Source of the DNA: Ligula intestinalis
Taxonomy: Eukaryota; Platyhelminthes; Cestoda; Diphyllobothriidea; Diphyllobothriidae
Direction: 5' to 3'
Assembly (NCBI GenBank): GCA_036362985.1
Contig: JAYGXS010000004.1
Span: forward strand, 23,845,064 to 23,909,063
DNA length: 64,000 nt
Positions within the stretch are counted from its first letter, which is position 1. Each line of letters starts with the position of its first letter. The notes under the pieces are model-generated. The model did not search any database. It was not told the DNA's origin and saw only the letters and a list, made by a program, of their open reading frames with translations. Positions 13,540 through 25,170 of the stretch are shown piece by piece. The translations under genes were made by a program, and so were the position numbers.

Positions 13540-16500
13540 CATTACTTCCTGGGACTCGCCTGTTCACTTGCATCAAATCCTAACTATCGCCGTCTCGACC
13601 ACCTAAAATAAAATACTCTCGTTAGCATACTGAGGGCTTTTCTTCAGTGCAGAAAGGTGCCGGACAGTTTGCCTGTCAGCCAAGAACGTTGACTTGCACC
13701 AACTCTGAGTGCGTTGAGTGCATGCTTGATAGGTAATTGCTAGTGAGCTTCATCTGGACAGGTTCGAACATGGGGGTGAGGTGTGCAGACAGGTACAAGC
13801 AGCCAGATTAAGTTCCGCGGTCACGACGAGTTGGCTTCCTGTAAACAGTCATGTTTAAACGTATAGGCACATTGAAATACTCGCTGTAGGCGCACATTTT
13901 AGTCTGCACCAGATAAAGGAGGAACTAATACCATTTCAGATTCCACATATAGTGAAAAGAAACGTTGAACGTTTGAAACAGACAACATCATGTAGATTTA
14001 TCCAGACCAACCTATAGATCTCCAAAGGGAGGAAAAATCTGAGCTAGACCTAAAATTAAGCATTTATATCACATACAAGCTCATTAACTCCAGAGAAGGG
14101 TATTTGAATAAGGCAAAGATGTGCAGGAAAATCCATTTGCATCGTCGTCTCCAGCCATCTTGGTGGTGCCTTTTCATCGGCACTCAAATTAGAAGTGACT
14201 GGCCAAGATATCCTTGGCGCAGACTGCCATGCCGACTGTTGGGCTTTATGGACATTTTTCGACAGCTATACAATCACCTACCTTGCCTCTGTGTCTCGTT
14301 TGACATTCAGTATCGTGCGGTACCGCTACATGGATTGTCGGCATGGGAGAATTTAAGCCGTTGACACAATGTCTTGCCAGTAGGCCTTTAAGGTTTTGGT
14401 ACCATTTGTGATCACAGAAGACGAATGGACTACTTTATTGCCTCTTTTTATTACTGCCCATAGGTGTAAATGCTTACGTTATCTTAACCAAATGGCAACT
14501 TGCATCCGATAATTCTCATCACCAGTCCTGTCGTTAGTAAAGTTTGGCGTACACTACAAGACCTGAATGAATAAAATTTGATATCAATCAAGCGAACACC
14601 ACAATATTTCGGCTTATTCATTAACGATTTTAATTTTTCACTTAGTCCCTCTAACTGAAAAATCTGGTCTAACGGGTTTATCTGATGACCTAATGTAAAC
14701 GAACTTATTTAGCAAAAACGTAGCTGAAACCTGTAACGAATCTTCAGTCCCACAATTTATAACCAAAAAGAACATTTTAGGGTATTAAGAAAATTGGCAG
14801 TCCAAGCCCCAAAAAATTTATTCTGCTCACTAACGTGAAATTGATCACAGTAAGCTGCCTACTTACTGACTATCAGCACGGAACATGAACCAGTGGCAAG
14901 GTTGCGTCCACGGGCCTGCATACAGGGACATTTTCATATCCTTTTTTCATCTTTTCTTGTTGAAAAAAAATGAGTGCTCTTATCAGAATACGTACCAATC
15001 CATAAGCTGTATCTTTACGTAGGAAGACATGAAATATGGTGACTTTTTTCACTCACCGGGTTAATTGCCTATTTATGACTGGGGATATTCCACTTAACCT
15101 TGGCTAACCACATGGTTTGCGTGTTTTGGATATTGATGTCATCAGATGGCGACGTCTAAATATGATAAAATAAAATGCATATAGCAGTTATTAAAGTATA
15201 TTCCACTGCCAATCCTAATTCTTGACCCCTAAAACCTCTGTAACCACCGTCTCCCTAGGACAAAATGATGGAACTAGGGGTATATGACGTGCATTGATTA
15301 TCAGCCAATGACCTAGCACGCAAACTGCTTAGGGTACTTATAAGTAAAATACTAATCACCGAGTGAAACAGTAAACTACGTAAAACCTTGAAACGTTTTC
15401 CTCAAGACTGGTGCGCTCTGTGAGCTTCCAGAACTGACGTGAACCAGATCAAGTTTAGCCATTTACATAATAGTAAGTAACGGCTACCTTTGTGCCTAGA
15501 TTTTAAAGCAGATCACTTCCAGACCCAGGGACAATAGTTATAACAACCCTGAAGCTAACCGCTCTAAAATTTACGAAATTTGAATTTATCTGATGGCTTC
15601 AACGTTAAATTTAGCCGTTGGAGTAGGGGGTCCACAGTAGCGTATACTCAGCTTTTAAGACAGCGCAAACAAGAGAAGTTACAGTATTATAGAGGCTAGA
15701 GCACGTTTTCAGGAATTTGGAAAAAGAGCCCTTTTTATTTCAGGACCGTCTAGTAGCCGAATAAATTCATACACCGTTGTCGCTTAAAAGGTTCAGTGTT
15801 GTTTTAATCACGTGTATGTAATCCATGCTTGGGTATTACTCTCCGTTCACGTAAATTTGAAAGCCTTTATTTTCGTGGGAGAAACAGCAGAATGTCAAAA
15901 GTCTGTACTTTCAATCACTTTAGTGGTTCAAAGTACTTTGAGGGATGAAATGCTATGAACTGTGCTAAAGACAAAACAAACATGTCGAGCACAGAAAGTT
16001 TCAAGGTCATGTTTATGCACACTCATCGACCTTTCTTTGAGGCCGCATCAACGCAGTCTGGTCGCAAATTTTCAAATGGATACCGCCTATGCCATATCCT
16101 TACGTCAACCCCCTGCGCCAACGCGCATTCACTGAAGCTTGGCTTTCACTCACCTAGAAAGAAACAAAAATTTACGATATCACTTTTTTAGCGTCAGACA
16201 GTCCCAGTTTAGGATAGAAATTTTGTTTGCCAACGGATTCTCGGACAGTTGCTACTGAAGGTCCGTCTGTGGCACAAAACTTATGATTGGAATTTGGGTT
16301 AGCCAGGACCTGTAATAACGAAGGATCTTTATAGCAGGCAGCATCATGCAGGCTTGCTAGGGTATAAAATTATCTAAAAGAATGGTTGCACAGGATGAAG
16401 ACCGAAAGCCAGCCAGAACTTTTGCATAACACGTTTTGCAAGCTGTGATGACGTATTCAACAAATCAACAAAGATTTCAGTGCAGATAGAAGACCCAGCA

Positions 16501-17715
16501 TTCTTAGCTTTGCTAGGTGTAGTCGTCCACAGAATATTCCACAAATTAAGGCTCGTCTTATTACATCACTGTATTTTTCAGAAGAAAAAAAAACAGTCCG
16601 TTATTAAATGAGCAGGTCAAAGGTGGATATGTTTCATTCAGGAGAGCAACTGGAACGTGACAATATTCCCGGAAGCGACCATATATATATTTATAAATGA
16701 TAATCTATCCATTTGATCAAGGAAGTCAATTACACAGCTAGTAAAAACTTGAGAAAAATACGAGTTTGGCCTCTGTGAACCTTACTTTACCTGAAGTATG
16801 ACATCATAAGAACCAACTTGAAAACCGAAATTTTTCACAGCCGAGGAAACCTCCAGAATCCTATATTTTATCGCAATTTACAGTGAGACCTAGGAAGGGC
16901 GTGAAATTATTTTCAAAAATTATCAACTAAGCATAAAACGAAGTTATAGAAAACAAATCCCCTGACTAGAGTATTATGCTAAGTATCATAAAATGTGTTA
17001 AAAACTGGAGGCATGAAAGTCACACAATGACCTGGAAAGACCATGCCATCGATATTATGGATTGCAGGAGGAGAGATTGGCGTATCTAAATCCCTGTACT
17101 AATGATGCTAAACTAGTGATCATAAATATTTACACTGACCCGAGAAAAAGTGAAATAGAAACTGTTGTTAACATCTAGCTATAAAGACTGCGGCACTGAT
17201 TCCCGTTGTGTGTGCAAAGAGCACACATTCTTCTCAAGTCTGACGACGACCTGCGAATCCAGGGTCGATCCTGGGTCATTTTCCTCAAAGGACGCCTTTC
17301 CATGGATTTGAATACTTCTCATCTGAAGAAGTAAGTTTCAATATAGAAACACGTAAGAATTACTAATATGTACTCTTTAACAAGACACGAAAATAGAAAA
17401 GCTCCACCCAAGTAGTAAAACTAGTCCTGTTCTTAATTTTGCAAAGAATTAATATTCCCGTTTCCCATTCAGACCACATATTTCTGTCACATACTTCCCC
17501 CTTTAAAAACTGGCGATTCCATTGCGGCACAGCTGGAGACTCAGTGCGCGGACATCAGACCAGGATATGTCTAGTCTGCCCTCCATTTTTTAGAATTGCA
17601 TCTATACGCTATTGCATCGATCGAGGTCGAATCAGACACATAAGACACGCAGAACCAACTCATGCAATATTAATCGGCTCTTAATAGAGCTTGTCCTTAT
17701 CAACGACTAGGGCTA
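13540..17715. other. Non-coding interval
   Basis: About 4.2 kb with no supported gene on either strand; open frames are 86 codons or fewer and unrecognised. No clear repeat was seen apart from short AT tracts. Confidence 0.45.
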
Positions 17716-17716
17716 C

Positions 17717-17726
17717 AGTATATATG

Positions 17727-17776
<50 letters not shown>
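17717..17776. repeat. Compound TA/TG microsatellite at the LINE 5' junction
   Basis: A TA-rich tract (17717-17746) runs straight into about 15 TG units (17747-17776), which abut the first recognisable LINE codons (VRSLLDN). Confidence 0.95.
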
Positions 17777-17778
<2 letters not shown>

Positions 17779-20590
17779 CGTTCCCTTTTAGATAACCCGA
17801 GGAGCATCCAACCGGAACGAAGAACAGCGCTAATCGCCCGGGAACTAGCGCACTTCAAGGTGGACATCGCCGCACTCAGTGAAACCCGCTTCTCCGGTGA
17901 AGGTTCCATAGAAGAGGTGGGTGCCGGCTACACCTTCTTCTATGTGGGCCGTCCGACGGCAGAGCGACGCGAGGCCGGCGTCGCCTTTGCCATCCGGAAG
18001 GACATCGTGGGACGACTAGCCTGTACGCCGCAGGGTATCAACGAACGCCTGATGAGTCTCCGCTCGCCTCTCTGGGGTGGAAAATTCGCCACCCTCGTTA
18101 GTGTCTACGCTCCTCCAATGACCAGCTCTGACGAGACAAAGAACAAGTTCTACGAGGATCTGCACGCCCTCCTGGCCTCTGTGCCGAAGGCGGACAAGCT
18201 GATAGTCCTTGGTGACTTCAATGCCCGCGTCGGCACAGACCACGCCGCCTGGAGAGGAGTGCTCGGACCCCACGGCCTCCGAGGACTCAACGACAATGGC
18301 CTACTCCTCCTTCGCTCCTGCGCGGTGCACCGTCTCATACTGACCAACACCTACTTCAGCCAACCGCTGCAGCACAAGGCGACCTGGATGCACCCCAGGT
18401 CTCGTCAGTGGCACCTTCTGGATTATGTCCTCATGCGGCGACGCGACCAGCAGGACGTGTTGGTGACAAAGGCAATGCCGGATGCCGATGGTGATACCGA
18501 TCATTGTCTCATCATCTCCAAGATGCGGATCCGTCTTCAACCACGCAGGAGACCTCAAGGTAAGCGACCCCCAGGTAAGTTGAATACTGCTTTGTTAACC
18601 TTGCCTGCCAACCGCTTGCGTTTCAGCAACGAGTTGACGCACCAGCTCGATAACCTCCCAATCGCAGAAGAGAACACCTCCGTGGAGACTTGATGGTGTC
18701 AACTACGGTATGCTGTTCAATCCACTGCCAAACGCATCCTTGGGCCCGCGCCCCGCCCACACCAAGACTGGTTCGACGAAAACGATGCAACCATTAGTAC
18801 TCTCATCTCTGAGAAGAATCGCCTCCGCAACGAACATGTCGCTCACCCTACCGACGCCACGAAAGCAGCCTACTACCAAAGTTGCCGTCTTGTACAGCAG
18901 CGGCTGCGGGAAATGCAGGACGCTTGGATGGCTCGTAAAGGTGAGGAAATCCAAGGCTATGCGGATCGCAATGAATGGAAGAACTTCTTCGCTGCGCTCA
19001 AAGCAGTCTACGGCCCCGTAGTGAGGGGCACAGCCCCACTTCTCAGCGCGGACGGTACCACCCTCATCACAGAGAAGACGCAACTTCTGAGCCGCTGGGC
19101 CGAGCACTTCCAAAGTGTACTCAACCGGCCCTCTACCACCTCTGAGGCTGCCATTGAACGGTTGCCGCAGGTCAAAATTAATGCTTATCTCGACCTCCCA
19201 CCCACCCCTGAGGAGACCATGAAGGCTGTGCAGCAGCTGTCCAGTGGGAAGGCGCCCGGGTCCGACGGGATCCTGGCGGAGATTTACAAATATGGTGGTC
19301 ACCAACTCATAACTCACTTCACCACCCTGTTCCAAGAGATGTAGCGACAGGGCCAAGTTCCCTAGGATTTCAAAGACGCCACTATCGTCCACCTCTACAA
19401 GCGTAAGCGGAATCGCTAGGTCTGTGACAACCACCGCGGCATCTCACTGCTGAATATTGCCGGAAAAATCTTCGCACGCATTCTCCTCAATCGTCTGAAT
19501 AGCCACCTGGAACAAGGGCTTCTGCCTGAAAGTCAGTGTGGTTTTCGACGTCACCGCGGCACCACTGACATGATATTTGCCGCGCGTCAGCTGCAGGAGA
19601 AATGTCAAGAGATGCGGACCCACCTCTTCACTACGTTCGTAGATCTGACAAAAGCCTTCGACACGGTGAACCGGCCCGGACTTTGGAAGGTTATGCAGAA
19701 GTTTGGCTGTCCAGAACACTTCACCCACATGGTTCAACAACTCCATGATGGGATGATGGCGTGCGTCACGGACTACGGAACGCTGTCTGAAGCCTTCGCA
19801 GTGACCAATGGAGTGAAGCAGGGCTGTGTCCTCGCACCCACCCTCTTCAGTCTCATGTTCTCTGCCATGCTGATGGACGCCTACCGTGACGAGCGTCCCG
19901 GAATCCCCCTCAACTACAGAACGGACGGAAACCTCCTCAACATTCGTCGGATGCAGGCCCCCACGCGCATCTCCACAACCACAGTTCATGATCTGCTGTT
20001 TGCGGACGACTGCGCTCTCAACACCACCACCGAAGCAGACATGCAAAGGAGCATGGACCTCTTTGCAGCAGGTTGCGCCAACTTTGGCCTCACCATCAAC
20101 ACGGACAAGACGGTGGTTATGCATCAACCGCCGCCAGGTGCTGAACTCAACCCCGCACGCATCAACGTCAACGGAGCCGTACTGCAGAACGTGGACAACT
20201 TCACTTACCTCGGCAGTACGCTTTCCCGCAACACTAAAATAGACGCCGAGATGGCCCGCAGAATCTCCAAAGCCAGTCAAGCCTTCGATCGGCTACAAGC
20301 CTCCGTATGGAGTCGTCATGGTTTGCCTTCACTGCAATCACACGTTCACCTCACGCATCGGTCTAGTCAGTCAATTGCGAATCCATCGCACAGAGACTGG
20401 TGAACTAGTGCCTGGAGCACCAACACACAGACGAGACCGCCGCCTTCACTGCCCACACTGCCCCCGATCATTCGCCCATCGCATGGGCCTATTAGGTCAC
20501 ATGCGCATTCACGATAGCGGCACTGACCGTGATGTCGGCACACCCAGAACCTCACACATCCCCACGACCAGCCTCAGCCACACTCACTAG
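17777..20590 (+). pseudogene. RTE-type LINE, 5'-truncated and internally deleted
   Basis: A single frame encodes an APE-type endonuclease followed by a reverse transcriptase, then in another frame C2H2 zinc fingers. Endonuclease marks are [18 protein letters not shown] and [10 protein letters not shown]. Reverse transcriptase marks are SSGKAPGSDGI, LLNIAGKIFARI, FVDLTKAFDTVNR, GVKQGCVLAPTLFSLMFS and FADD at 19999-20010. The frame is kept for about 2.5 kb but has four in-frame stops: TGA 18691, TAG 19342, TAG 19363 and TAG 19417. At about 20318-20330 the RT, at WSRHGL before its usual thumb and linker region, jumps to a finger segment in a different frame, so several hundred bases are missing. 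In the fingers, CLHCNHTFTSRIGL has lost its first histidine (SQLRIH), while CPHCPRSFAHRMGL is intact. The upstream end is cut at the TG microsatellite. Confidence 0.9.
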
Positions 20591-21222
20591 TCGCCTCGCG
20601 TCAAGATTGCGTCGTCCAGCCTGTCTGGAACGCAGGTGAGTGCCTCCTCCCTCAGGTAAGTGGAGGCCGTTCTTGCTGAATTTGTCGAATACTGTCTTGC
20701 CTTTACTGCCCCATAATAGCTCCTGTAGTTTTATTACTCGCTCCATTACCGCAATCATACTCATAATAGCGGCACCTACAGTTCTGTCTGTAGCAGAAAC
20801 GTCAGCCTTAGTAGTTACTGAAGATTCTCTGCTGCAAGGTAAGTTGAGTTTTGCTCTCATTGTCTTCTATACTTGATTTTCTCCCCTCTATCTCGGCCTC
20901 TCTGCGTTCGCCCCTCGCCTCCTCTCCCTATCTCCCTCGTTCACTTTCTTCTTCTTTCTATCCCTTTTCTATTTTTTCCCTTCGTCCTTTCCCCTCCGTC
21001 TTCCTCTTCCTCTTCTTTTTCCTCTTCCTCTTCTTCTTCATTTACTTCTTCTTCATCTGCACGCCCCCAATTGCAAAGTTCACAAGTTGTCTCTTGCTCT
21101 CCTTGCAGCCCCGCCCACGGACGCCAACCGGCAACGGAGCATGGGTAGAGCCTTTCAGTCGTGGACTGACTGGTTACCCCTCTCAAGAGGGTGTTGGCCA
21201 AGGCTTCATGCAGGGCTGCTCT
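20591..21222. other. LINE-distal flank with polypyrimidine tract
   Basis: Follows the LINE remnant. From about 20880 to 21057 the plus strand is almost pure C/T (TTCTTC, CTCTTCC units). No gene is supported; an open frame through the tract is only Ser/Phe/Pro low-complexity. The last four bases before the LTR element (21219-21222) are CTCT, the likely target duplication. Confidence 0.6.
20880..21057. repeat. Polypyrimidine low-complexity tract
   Basis: A stretch of about 180 bases dominated by TTC, CTC and TCC units, with only occasional purines. Confidence 0.85.
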
Positions 21223-21648
21223 TATCGCAAGGGGTTAAGTGAGTTTAACCGTGCAACTGCAATCTTCAGACCATGGTTGCTTAGTGCAGAGGAGAGAAAT
21301 CTTTGAATGCCAGAGTAGATGGAAGAGTTTATTGTGTAAAAAACGGAAGAGGAGAATAGATTGACTTTGGAGAGATACGTCCGATCAGTAGGTTGACCGG
21401 GCCCAAGTGAGGTCGTAGAGTAGTCGGGCCAGAGGACAGGGAGAAGGAGATCGTTCATTGGGTAGGTCGGCTTGGAGATTTTGGGCAGCGAGGCAACTTG
21501 TGTTGGGCACGCGTGCAAACTCCTCATTCGTCACCTCATAGATGCGAGAACTATGATTGGCTGATCGAGACGTCGAGAAAGCACATCGGTGAGCGTTTGG
21601 GAAAGTACACTTCGACGCGAGCTAGTCAGGCAGGCACGACCCGCTACA
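21223..21648 (-). repeat. 3' LTR (minus-strand sense)
   Basis: Downstream copy of the long terminal repeat, bordered outside by CTCT and inside by the polypurine tract. Divergence from its partner implies an old insertion. Confidence 0.85.
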
Positions 21649-21659
21649 GTACTCCCCCC
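21649..21659 (-). promoter_or_regulatory. Polypurine tract of the LTR element
   Basis: The minus strand reads GGGGGGAGTAC directly before the TGTAGC start of the 3' LTR. This is the position and base composition of a plus-strand priming tract. Confidence 0.7.
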
Positions 21660-22341
21660 GGAGACCGTAACGAGGAAACTGAAAGAATCCACGTGTAGGA
21701 AGAATAGTTAAGTTAGGTGTGAGAGATACGCACCAATATGAGTTTGCGAGAGGCGGGTTAGTGCCGCCAGTGCCGCTTGGGAGAAGGAAAGGTCATCTCG
21801 CGTCCGCGTGGGCAACTGGGTCTGCGGTAGGAGGAAATTTCTCGACTACGCGTGCATACCATGTCGTAGGAGATTGGGCATCTCAATTACGTGGGAGGGA
21901 GCCTGGTTGGCCGGGTCGAACTTCAACAGCAAATCAGTATGTCGTATCAGTATGAGTTGAACGAGAAGAATCGTTGGCAGTAGAAGGAAGGGTGGAGATT
22001 GAGAAGGAGATCTGGGTGCTGACACTCATAACGGGACATCTATGTTGGATTGGGAAGTAACCATGACCTGGGCTGAATGGGCTATCGGAAGTAAGTCGCG
22101 AATGCCAATCACCAAATACGTAGGGAACTGCGTTGGGACAGGTTGGGTAGTCGGCAACTACGCAGGGAAGGCAGGCCACATCAGAAGTTGTGAGCGGTTG
22201 AAGATCTCGACCTCGCTTCACGACAGGATGTCGGTGCAGAAAGTTTCCATATCGCGGTCACATCAGATGACACAGGAGAAATTCAATTGAAGGCGAGGGT
22301 GGTTTGCTGATGATTGAACTCAGCCAGATCAGAAGTTGAGT

Positions 22342-22367
22342 GTTCATCTCACGTCGGAAAGTCACCA
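22342..22367 (-). promoter_or_regulatory. tRNA-Trp primer-binding site of the LTR element
   Basis: On the minus strand this reads TGGTGAC, then TTTCCGACGTG, then AGATGAAC. A complement of the tRNA-Trp 3' end (TGGTGACCCCGACGTG...) matches it with a short insertion and a few changes. The site lies one base after the LTR, as expected for minus-strand DNA priming. Confidence 0.75.
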
Positions 22368-22368
22368 A

Positions 22369-22796
22369 TATCGCAGGGGGTTAAGAAAGTCTAACCGTGC
22401 AACTGCGATCTCCGAACCATGGTTACTTAGTGCTGAGGAGAGAGAAGTCTTTAAAGGCCAGAGTAGATGGAAGAGTTTATTGTGTACACAACGGAAGAGG
22501 AGAATAGATTGACTTGGGAGAGATACGTCCGATCAGTAGGTTGACCGGGCCCAAGTGAGGTCGTAGAGTAGTCGGGCCAGAGGACAGGGAGAAGGAGATC
22601 GTTCATTGGGTAGGTCGGCCTGGAGATTTTGGGCAGAGAGGCAACTTGCATTGGGCACGCGTGCAAGCTCCTCATTCGTCGCCTCATAGATGCGAGATCT
22701 ATGATTGGCTGATCGAGAGGTCGAGAAAGCACATCGGTGAGCGTTTGGGAAAGTACACTTCGACGCGAGCTAGTCAGGCAGGCACGACCCGCTACA
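22369..22796 (-). repeat. 5' LTR (minus-strand sense)
   Basis: The copy next to the primer-binding site. It differs from the other LTR at about 25 positions by eye, including a one-base indel near position 22516. Confidence 0.85.
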
Positions 22797-24899
22797 CTCT
22801 CACCCTTCTGAGATCCAATGGTCTGTATGCACATGCAATGCCAGTCTTCAGCCAACCACGGTCTCTGCGGCCTGAAAGGCGCTGGCACTTTCTCTCACTT
22901 CTGATTCTCTGTTGGTGACTGCGCTCGCGCTCCCACTGGGATTCAGACCCCACTGCGAGTACCCGAAAAGCTAGGCGGTCTCTATGTGGTGGGAGAGAGA
23001 GTGAGGTCGACCTCAGCGCGTTTCTTCCCTAACTATAATAAATCTGAATGCGTCTGAATCTATCACGGTGCGCTAAAAGCCGTGGCTTGGAGGGTCTGCC
23101 AACTGACGGAAAAACGCGGGCCCCCTACGTAGCTGCTCCTACTGTACGCGTGTGTCTGTGTGTGCGTACGGGAGGAGAGGGAGGACTGAGAGTCGGGCTG
23201 CAATGGCTCCCTCTTAATGTGGCCTTTATGGCGTTCCCGCGTACGCGGGAGTATACCTAGCGAGATGGCTGTGTCAAGTGTGCGCGTGCTGAGTGTTTAT
23301 CGCACCAGTCATCTACACCCTCCCTCATCCCCGGTCTTATTGACTTTGTCTTTACACCGGAAACGGAGGTGAGAGTGGCGAGCGAGTGGGTAGATTCTGT
23401 GCAAGTCTGCCTAAACTCCTGTTTTCTCTCGCACGAGTTCTCTGCGTTGCTCCTGCTAATTGTCGCCTACGTATTGCTTGCCCAGCTCGCCTTTGTGTCA
23501 GTTGCGGCTTGCTTCAGCGTCTGCTGCGGCTTGTTGGAGCGCGTGGTGCCCATCGTCGAAATAGACGGGGGAACTGTCGTGTGTGGGTGTGTGTGTTTTT
23601 GTGGCTATTTACTTATGTTACGCTTTCGACAAATGACTTATGTCATGCCAGCCCGTAAGACAATTCCACTACAGCTAGTGTGTAAAACTACGGTTTGTTT
23701 CTGGCGCGTTATGCTAGTAAAGAGAGAAAGCCCAGGTGATTCAACTGAGATGTGAAGCCAGAATTTTTTACTTTACGTAACATGATACGTTAAATATCAC
23801 GGCTCAGAAGCTTGTTAACGGATGGACAACTACCTTGGTTTCCCACTTACAAAAGGTAAACCTAACATGACTCCTGTCTACCATAAAGTCAGTGACCACA
23901 CAGTAGGATATGGGGGATCTCTTCCTCTGAAGTCTGCTTCGTGTGCTTGAAGGAAACAGGATGCGCAGCTGCGGATGCAACTTCGTCAGCCAGTGCATCC
24001 ATGAGTTTTTGGGCGTCCTTATTTTGACCTGCTAGTGGGTGATGGTGCGGTTTGCAGAAGGAGAGTAATACAAATATTGCGCATTTTTCTCCAGTCCCAA
24101 TCAGGTGCATGAAGTAACTACTACTTCAACATGCTAAGCCTCGTAGCTTATGGTAGACGCAGGATCAAGTCCTTATTTTCTACAACCAATATAATAGCTT
24201 ATTGGTCCAAATCGAAGGAACTAAAATTTTCCAGGGTTCACAATATGAGATATTACGCATTTGATGCATGAAACTGCGCTGGCGCTTCCAAGTGGTCGCA
24301 TCAGTGGACGAAGATTAAGCAAACTAACAATTTTCCATGCAAGATTACCATTGAATGTCACTTGTATGCTGCCTTCGACATGTTCCCTAGAGGATTCCCA
24401 CCATCACATATCTCATGCGAGGCAGCAGCTAGTGCAACCATTGCAGTGAATCGATTACGAAATTGCATCTAGTTTCTTCTAAAAGAGTACAACCGGAAAC
24501 CCTAGTAAGAAGAACCTCCACTCGATAGCGTGTAGCCGACAGGAAAATCAAACGCGGCGCAGGTATTCAGACCAGACAAAGCAAATGCCACTGTTGTCTA
24601 GCAAGGCCACCGTCTGTTGATGGGAAGATGGCGGGCAAGTAAAATGTGCTGGCTTACGAGCGCCCATGCGAAAAGCCAAATAAGTCACGTAAGGATGAGT
24701 TGTAAGGGCAGACGCGTTGGGTGTGTGTGTGCTTGCTTCATCAGGGAGAAGTGGGGTGTTAATTGTCCAGTACACCATGTTGGAAAATACTTGGAGGCTT
24801 TTTATAGTCCCAACTAAACAATAAGATAGGTCAGGTTCGTTGCTGAAGGCTCATCGATCGCCAACGGAAATCAATCGTCAAATTCTACTTTTGGAGTTT
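22797..24899. other. Non-coding interval with a GC-rich dispersed repeat
   Basis: No gene is supported. Bases of about 23040-23750 are GC-rich and belong at least partly to dispersed repeat family B. Short open frames in it are Cys/Leu/Val-rich by composition only. Confidence 0.5.
23180..23380. repeat. Dispersed repeat family B, copy 1
   Basis: The segment with ctgcaatggctccctcttaa and tgtggcctttatggcgttc matches 33250-33293. The segment with ccggtcttattgactttgtc matches both 33395-33425 and 56230-56260 in the same order. Ends are not defined. Confidence 0.55.
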
Positions 24900-25170
24900 A
24901 CTCACAAGTCCCCCCAGCAGCCACACAGCAGCTATTAGGGTAGGATCAAGAGTGAGCCCCAAGGTAGGAAGGAATGATTAAGTTCCGTGACCGGTTGATG
25001 AGAGTTTGTTCACCAATGCCAACTTTCCAAATCTAGACCGGCAAGCCGGTGAGCCCGTAACGCAGTGAGGTAGCGCACTGCACTCATACTTAACAGGTCA
25101 CAAATTTGAGCCTTGACTGATGCAGAACTTTGGATTGCTGATGAACCAGAAATGGTCATTCCAGTCTCCC
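24900..25170 (+). repeat. tRNA-derived SINE-like repeat pieces
   Basis: From about 25048 the plus strand shows a tRNA-like head: an A-box-like GTAACGCAGTGAGGTAG and a B-box-like ACAAATTTGAGCC about 50 bases later. It is followed by the body segment gctgatgaaccagaaatgg, shared with repeats at 34685 and 49870. The preceding 24900-25010 carries, in minus orientation, a piece (gcagccacacagcagctatt in plus) resembling the distal part of the repeat at 49790. At least two SINE-like pieces lie head to head here. Confidence 0.5.

Larger units (their letters stand above)
21223..22796 (-). mobile_element. LTR retroelement without gag-pol, tRNA-Trp primed
   Basis: Two direct repeats of about 427 bp (21223-21648 and 22369-22796), roughly 94 percent identical by eye, flank 720 bp of internal DNA. 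Read on the minus strand, each repeat starts TGTAGCGGGTCGTG, contains AATAAA and ends GCGATA. One base after the upstream LTR comes a primer-binding site complementary to the tRNA-Trp 3' end. Directly before the downstream LTR is a G-rich polypurine tract. CTCT flanks both outer ends as a 4-bp target duplication. These are the parts of a Ty3-like element of the tRNA-Trp-primed group (CsRn1-like; inference). The interior has no protease, RT or integrase, so it is a deletion derivative or a non-autonomous TRIM-like element. Confidence 0.85.

Noticed and set aside
17746..17790. Met-Cys-Val repeat start of the RTE LINE frame.
   Set aside because: This is translation of the TG microsatellite, not protein.
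18703..20280. Minus-strand open frames of 243 and 278 codons opposite the RTE LINE.
   Set aside because: Antisense shadows of the RT coding strand; the sense strand has clear RT motifs.
20851..21306. Ser/Phe/Pro-rich open frame of about 150 codons.
   Set aside because: It is made by a polypyrimidine tract and runs into the LTR; there is no coding sign.
22451..22888. Minus-strand open frame of 145 codons, similar to one at 21222-21527.
   Set aside because: Both are translations of the two LTR copies and contain no protein motif.
23369..23755. Cys/Leu/Val-rich plus-strand frames of 90-128 codons.
   Set aside because: Composition effect of a GC-rich repeat; the frames are not kept in the related copy at 33250-33450.
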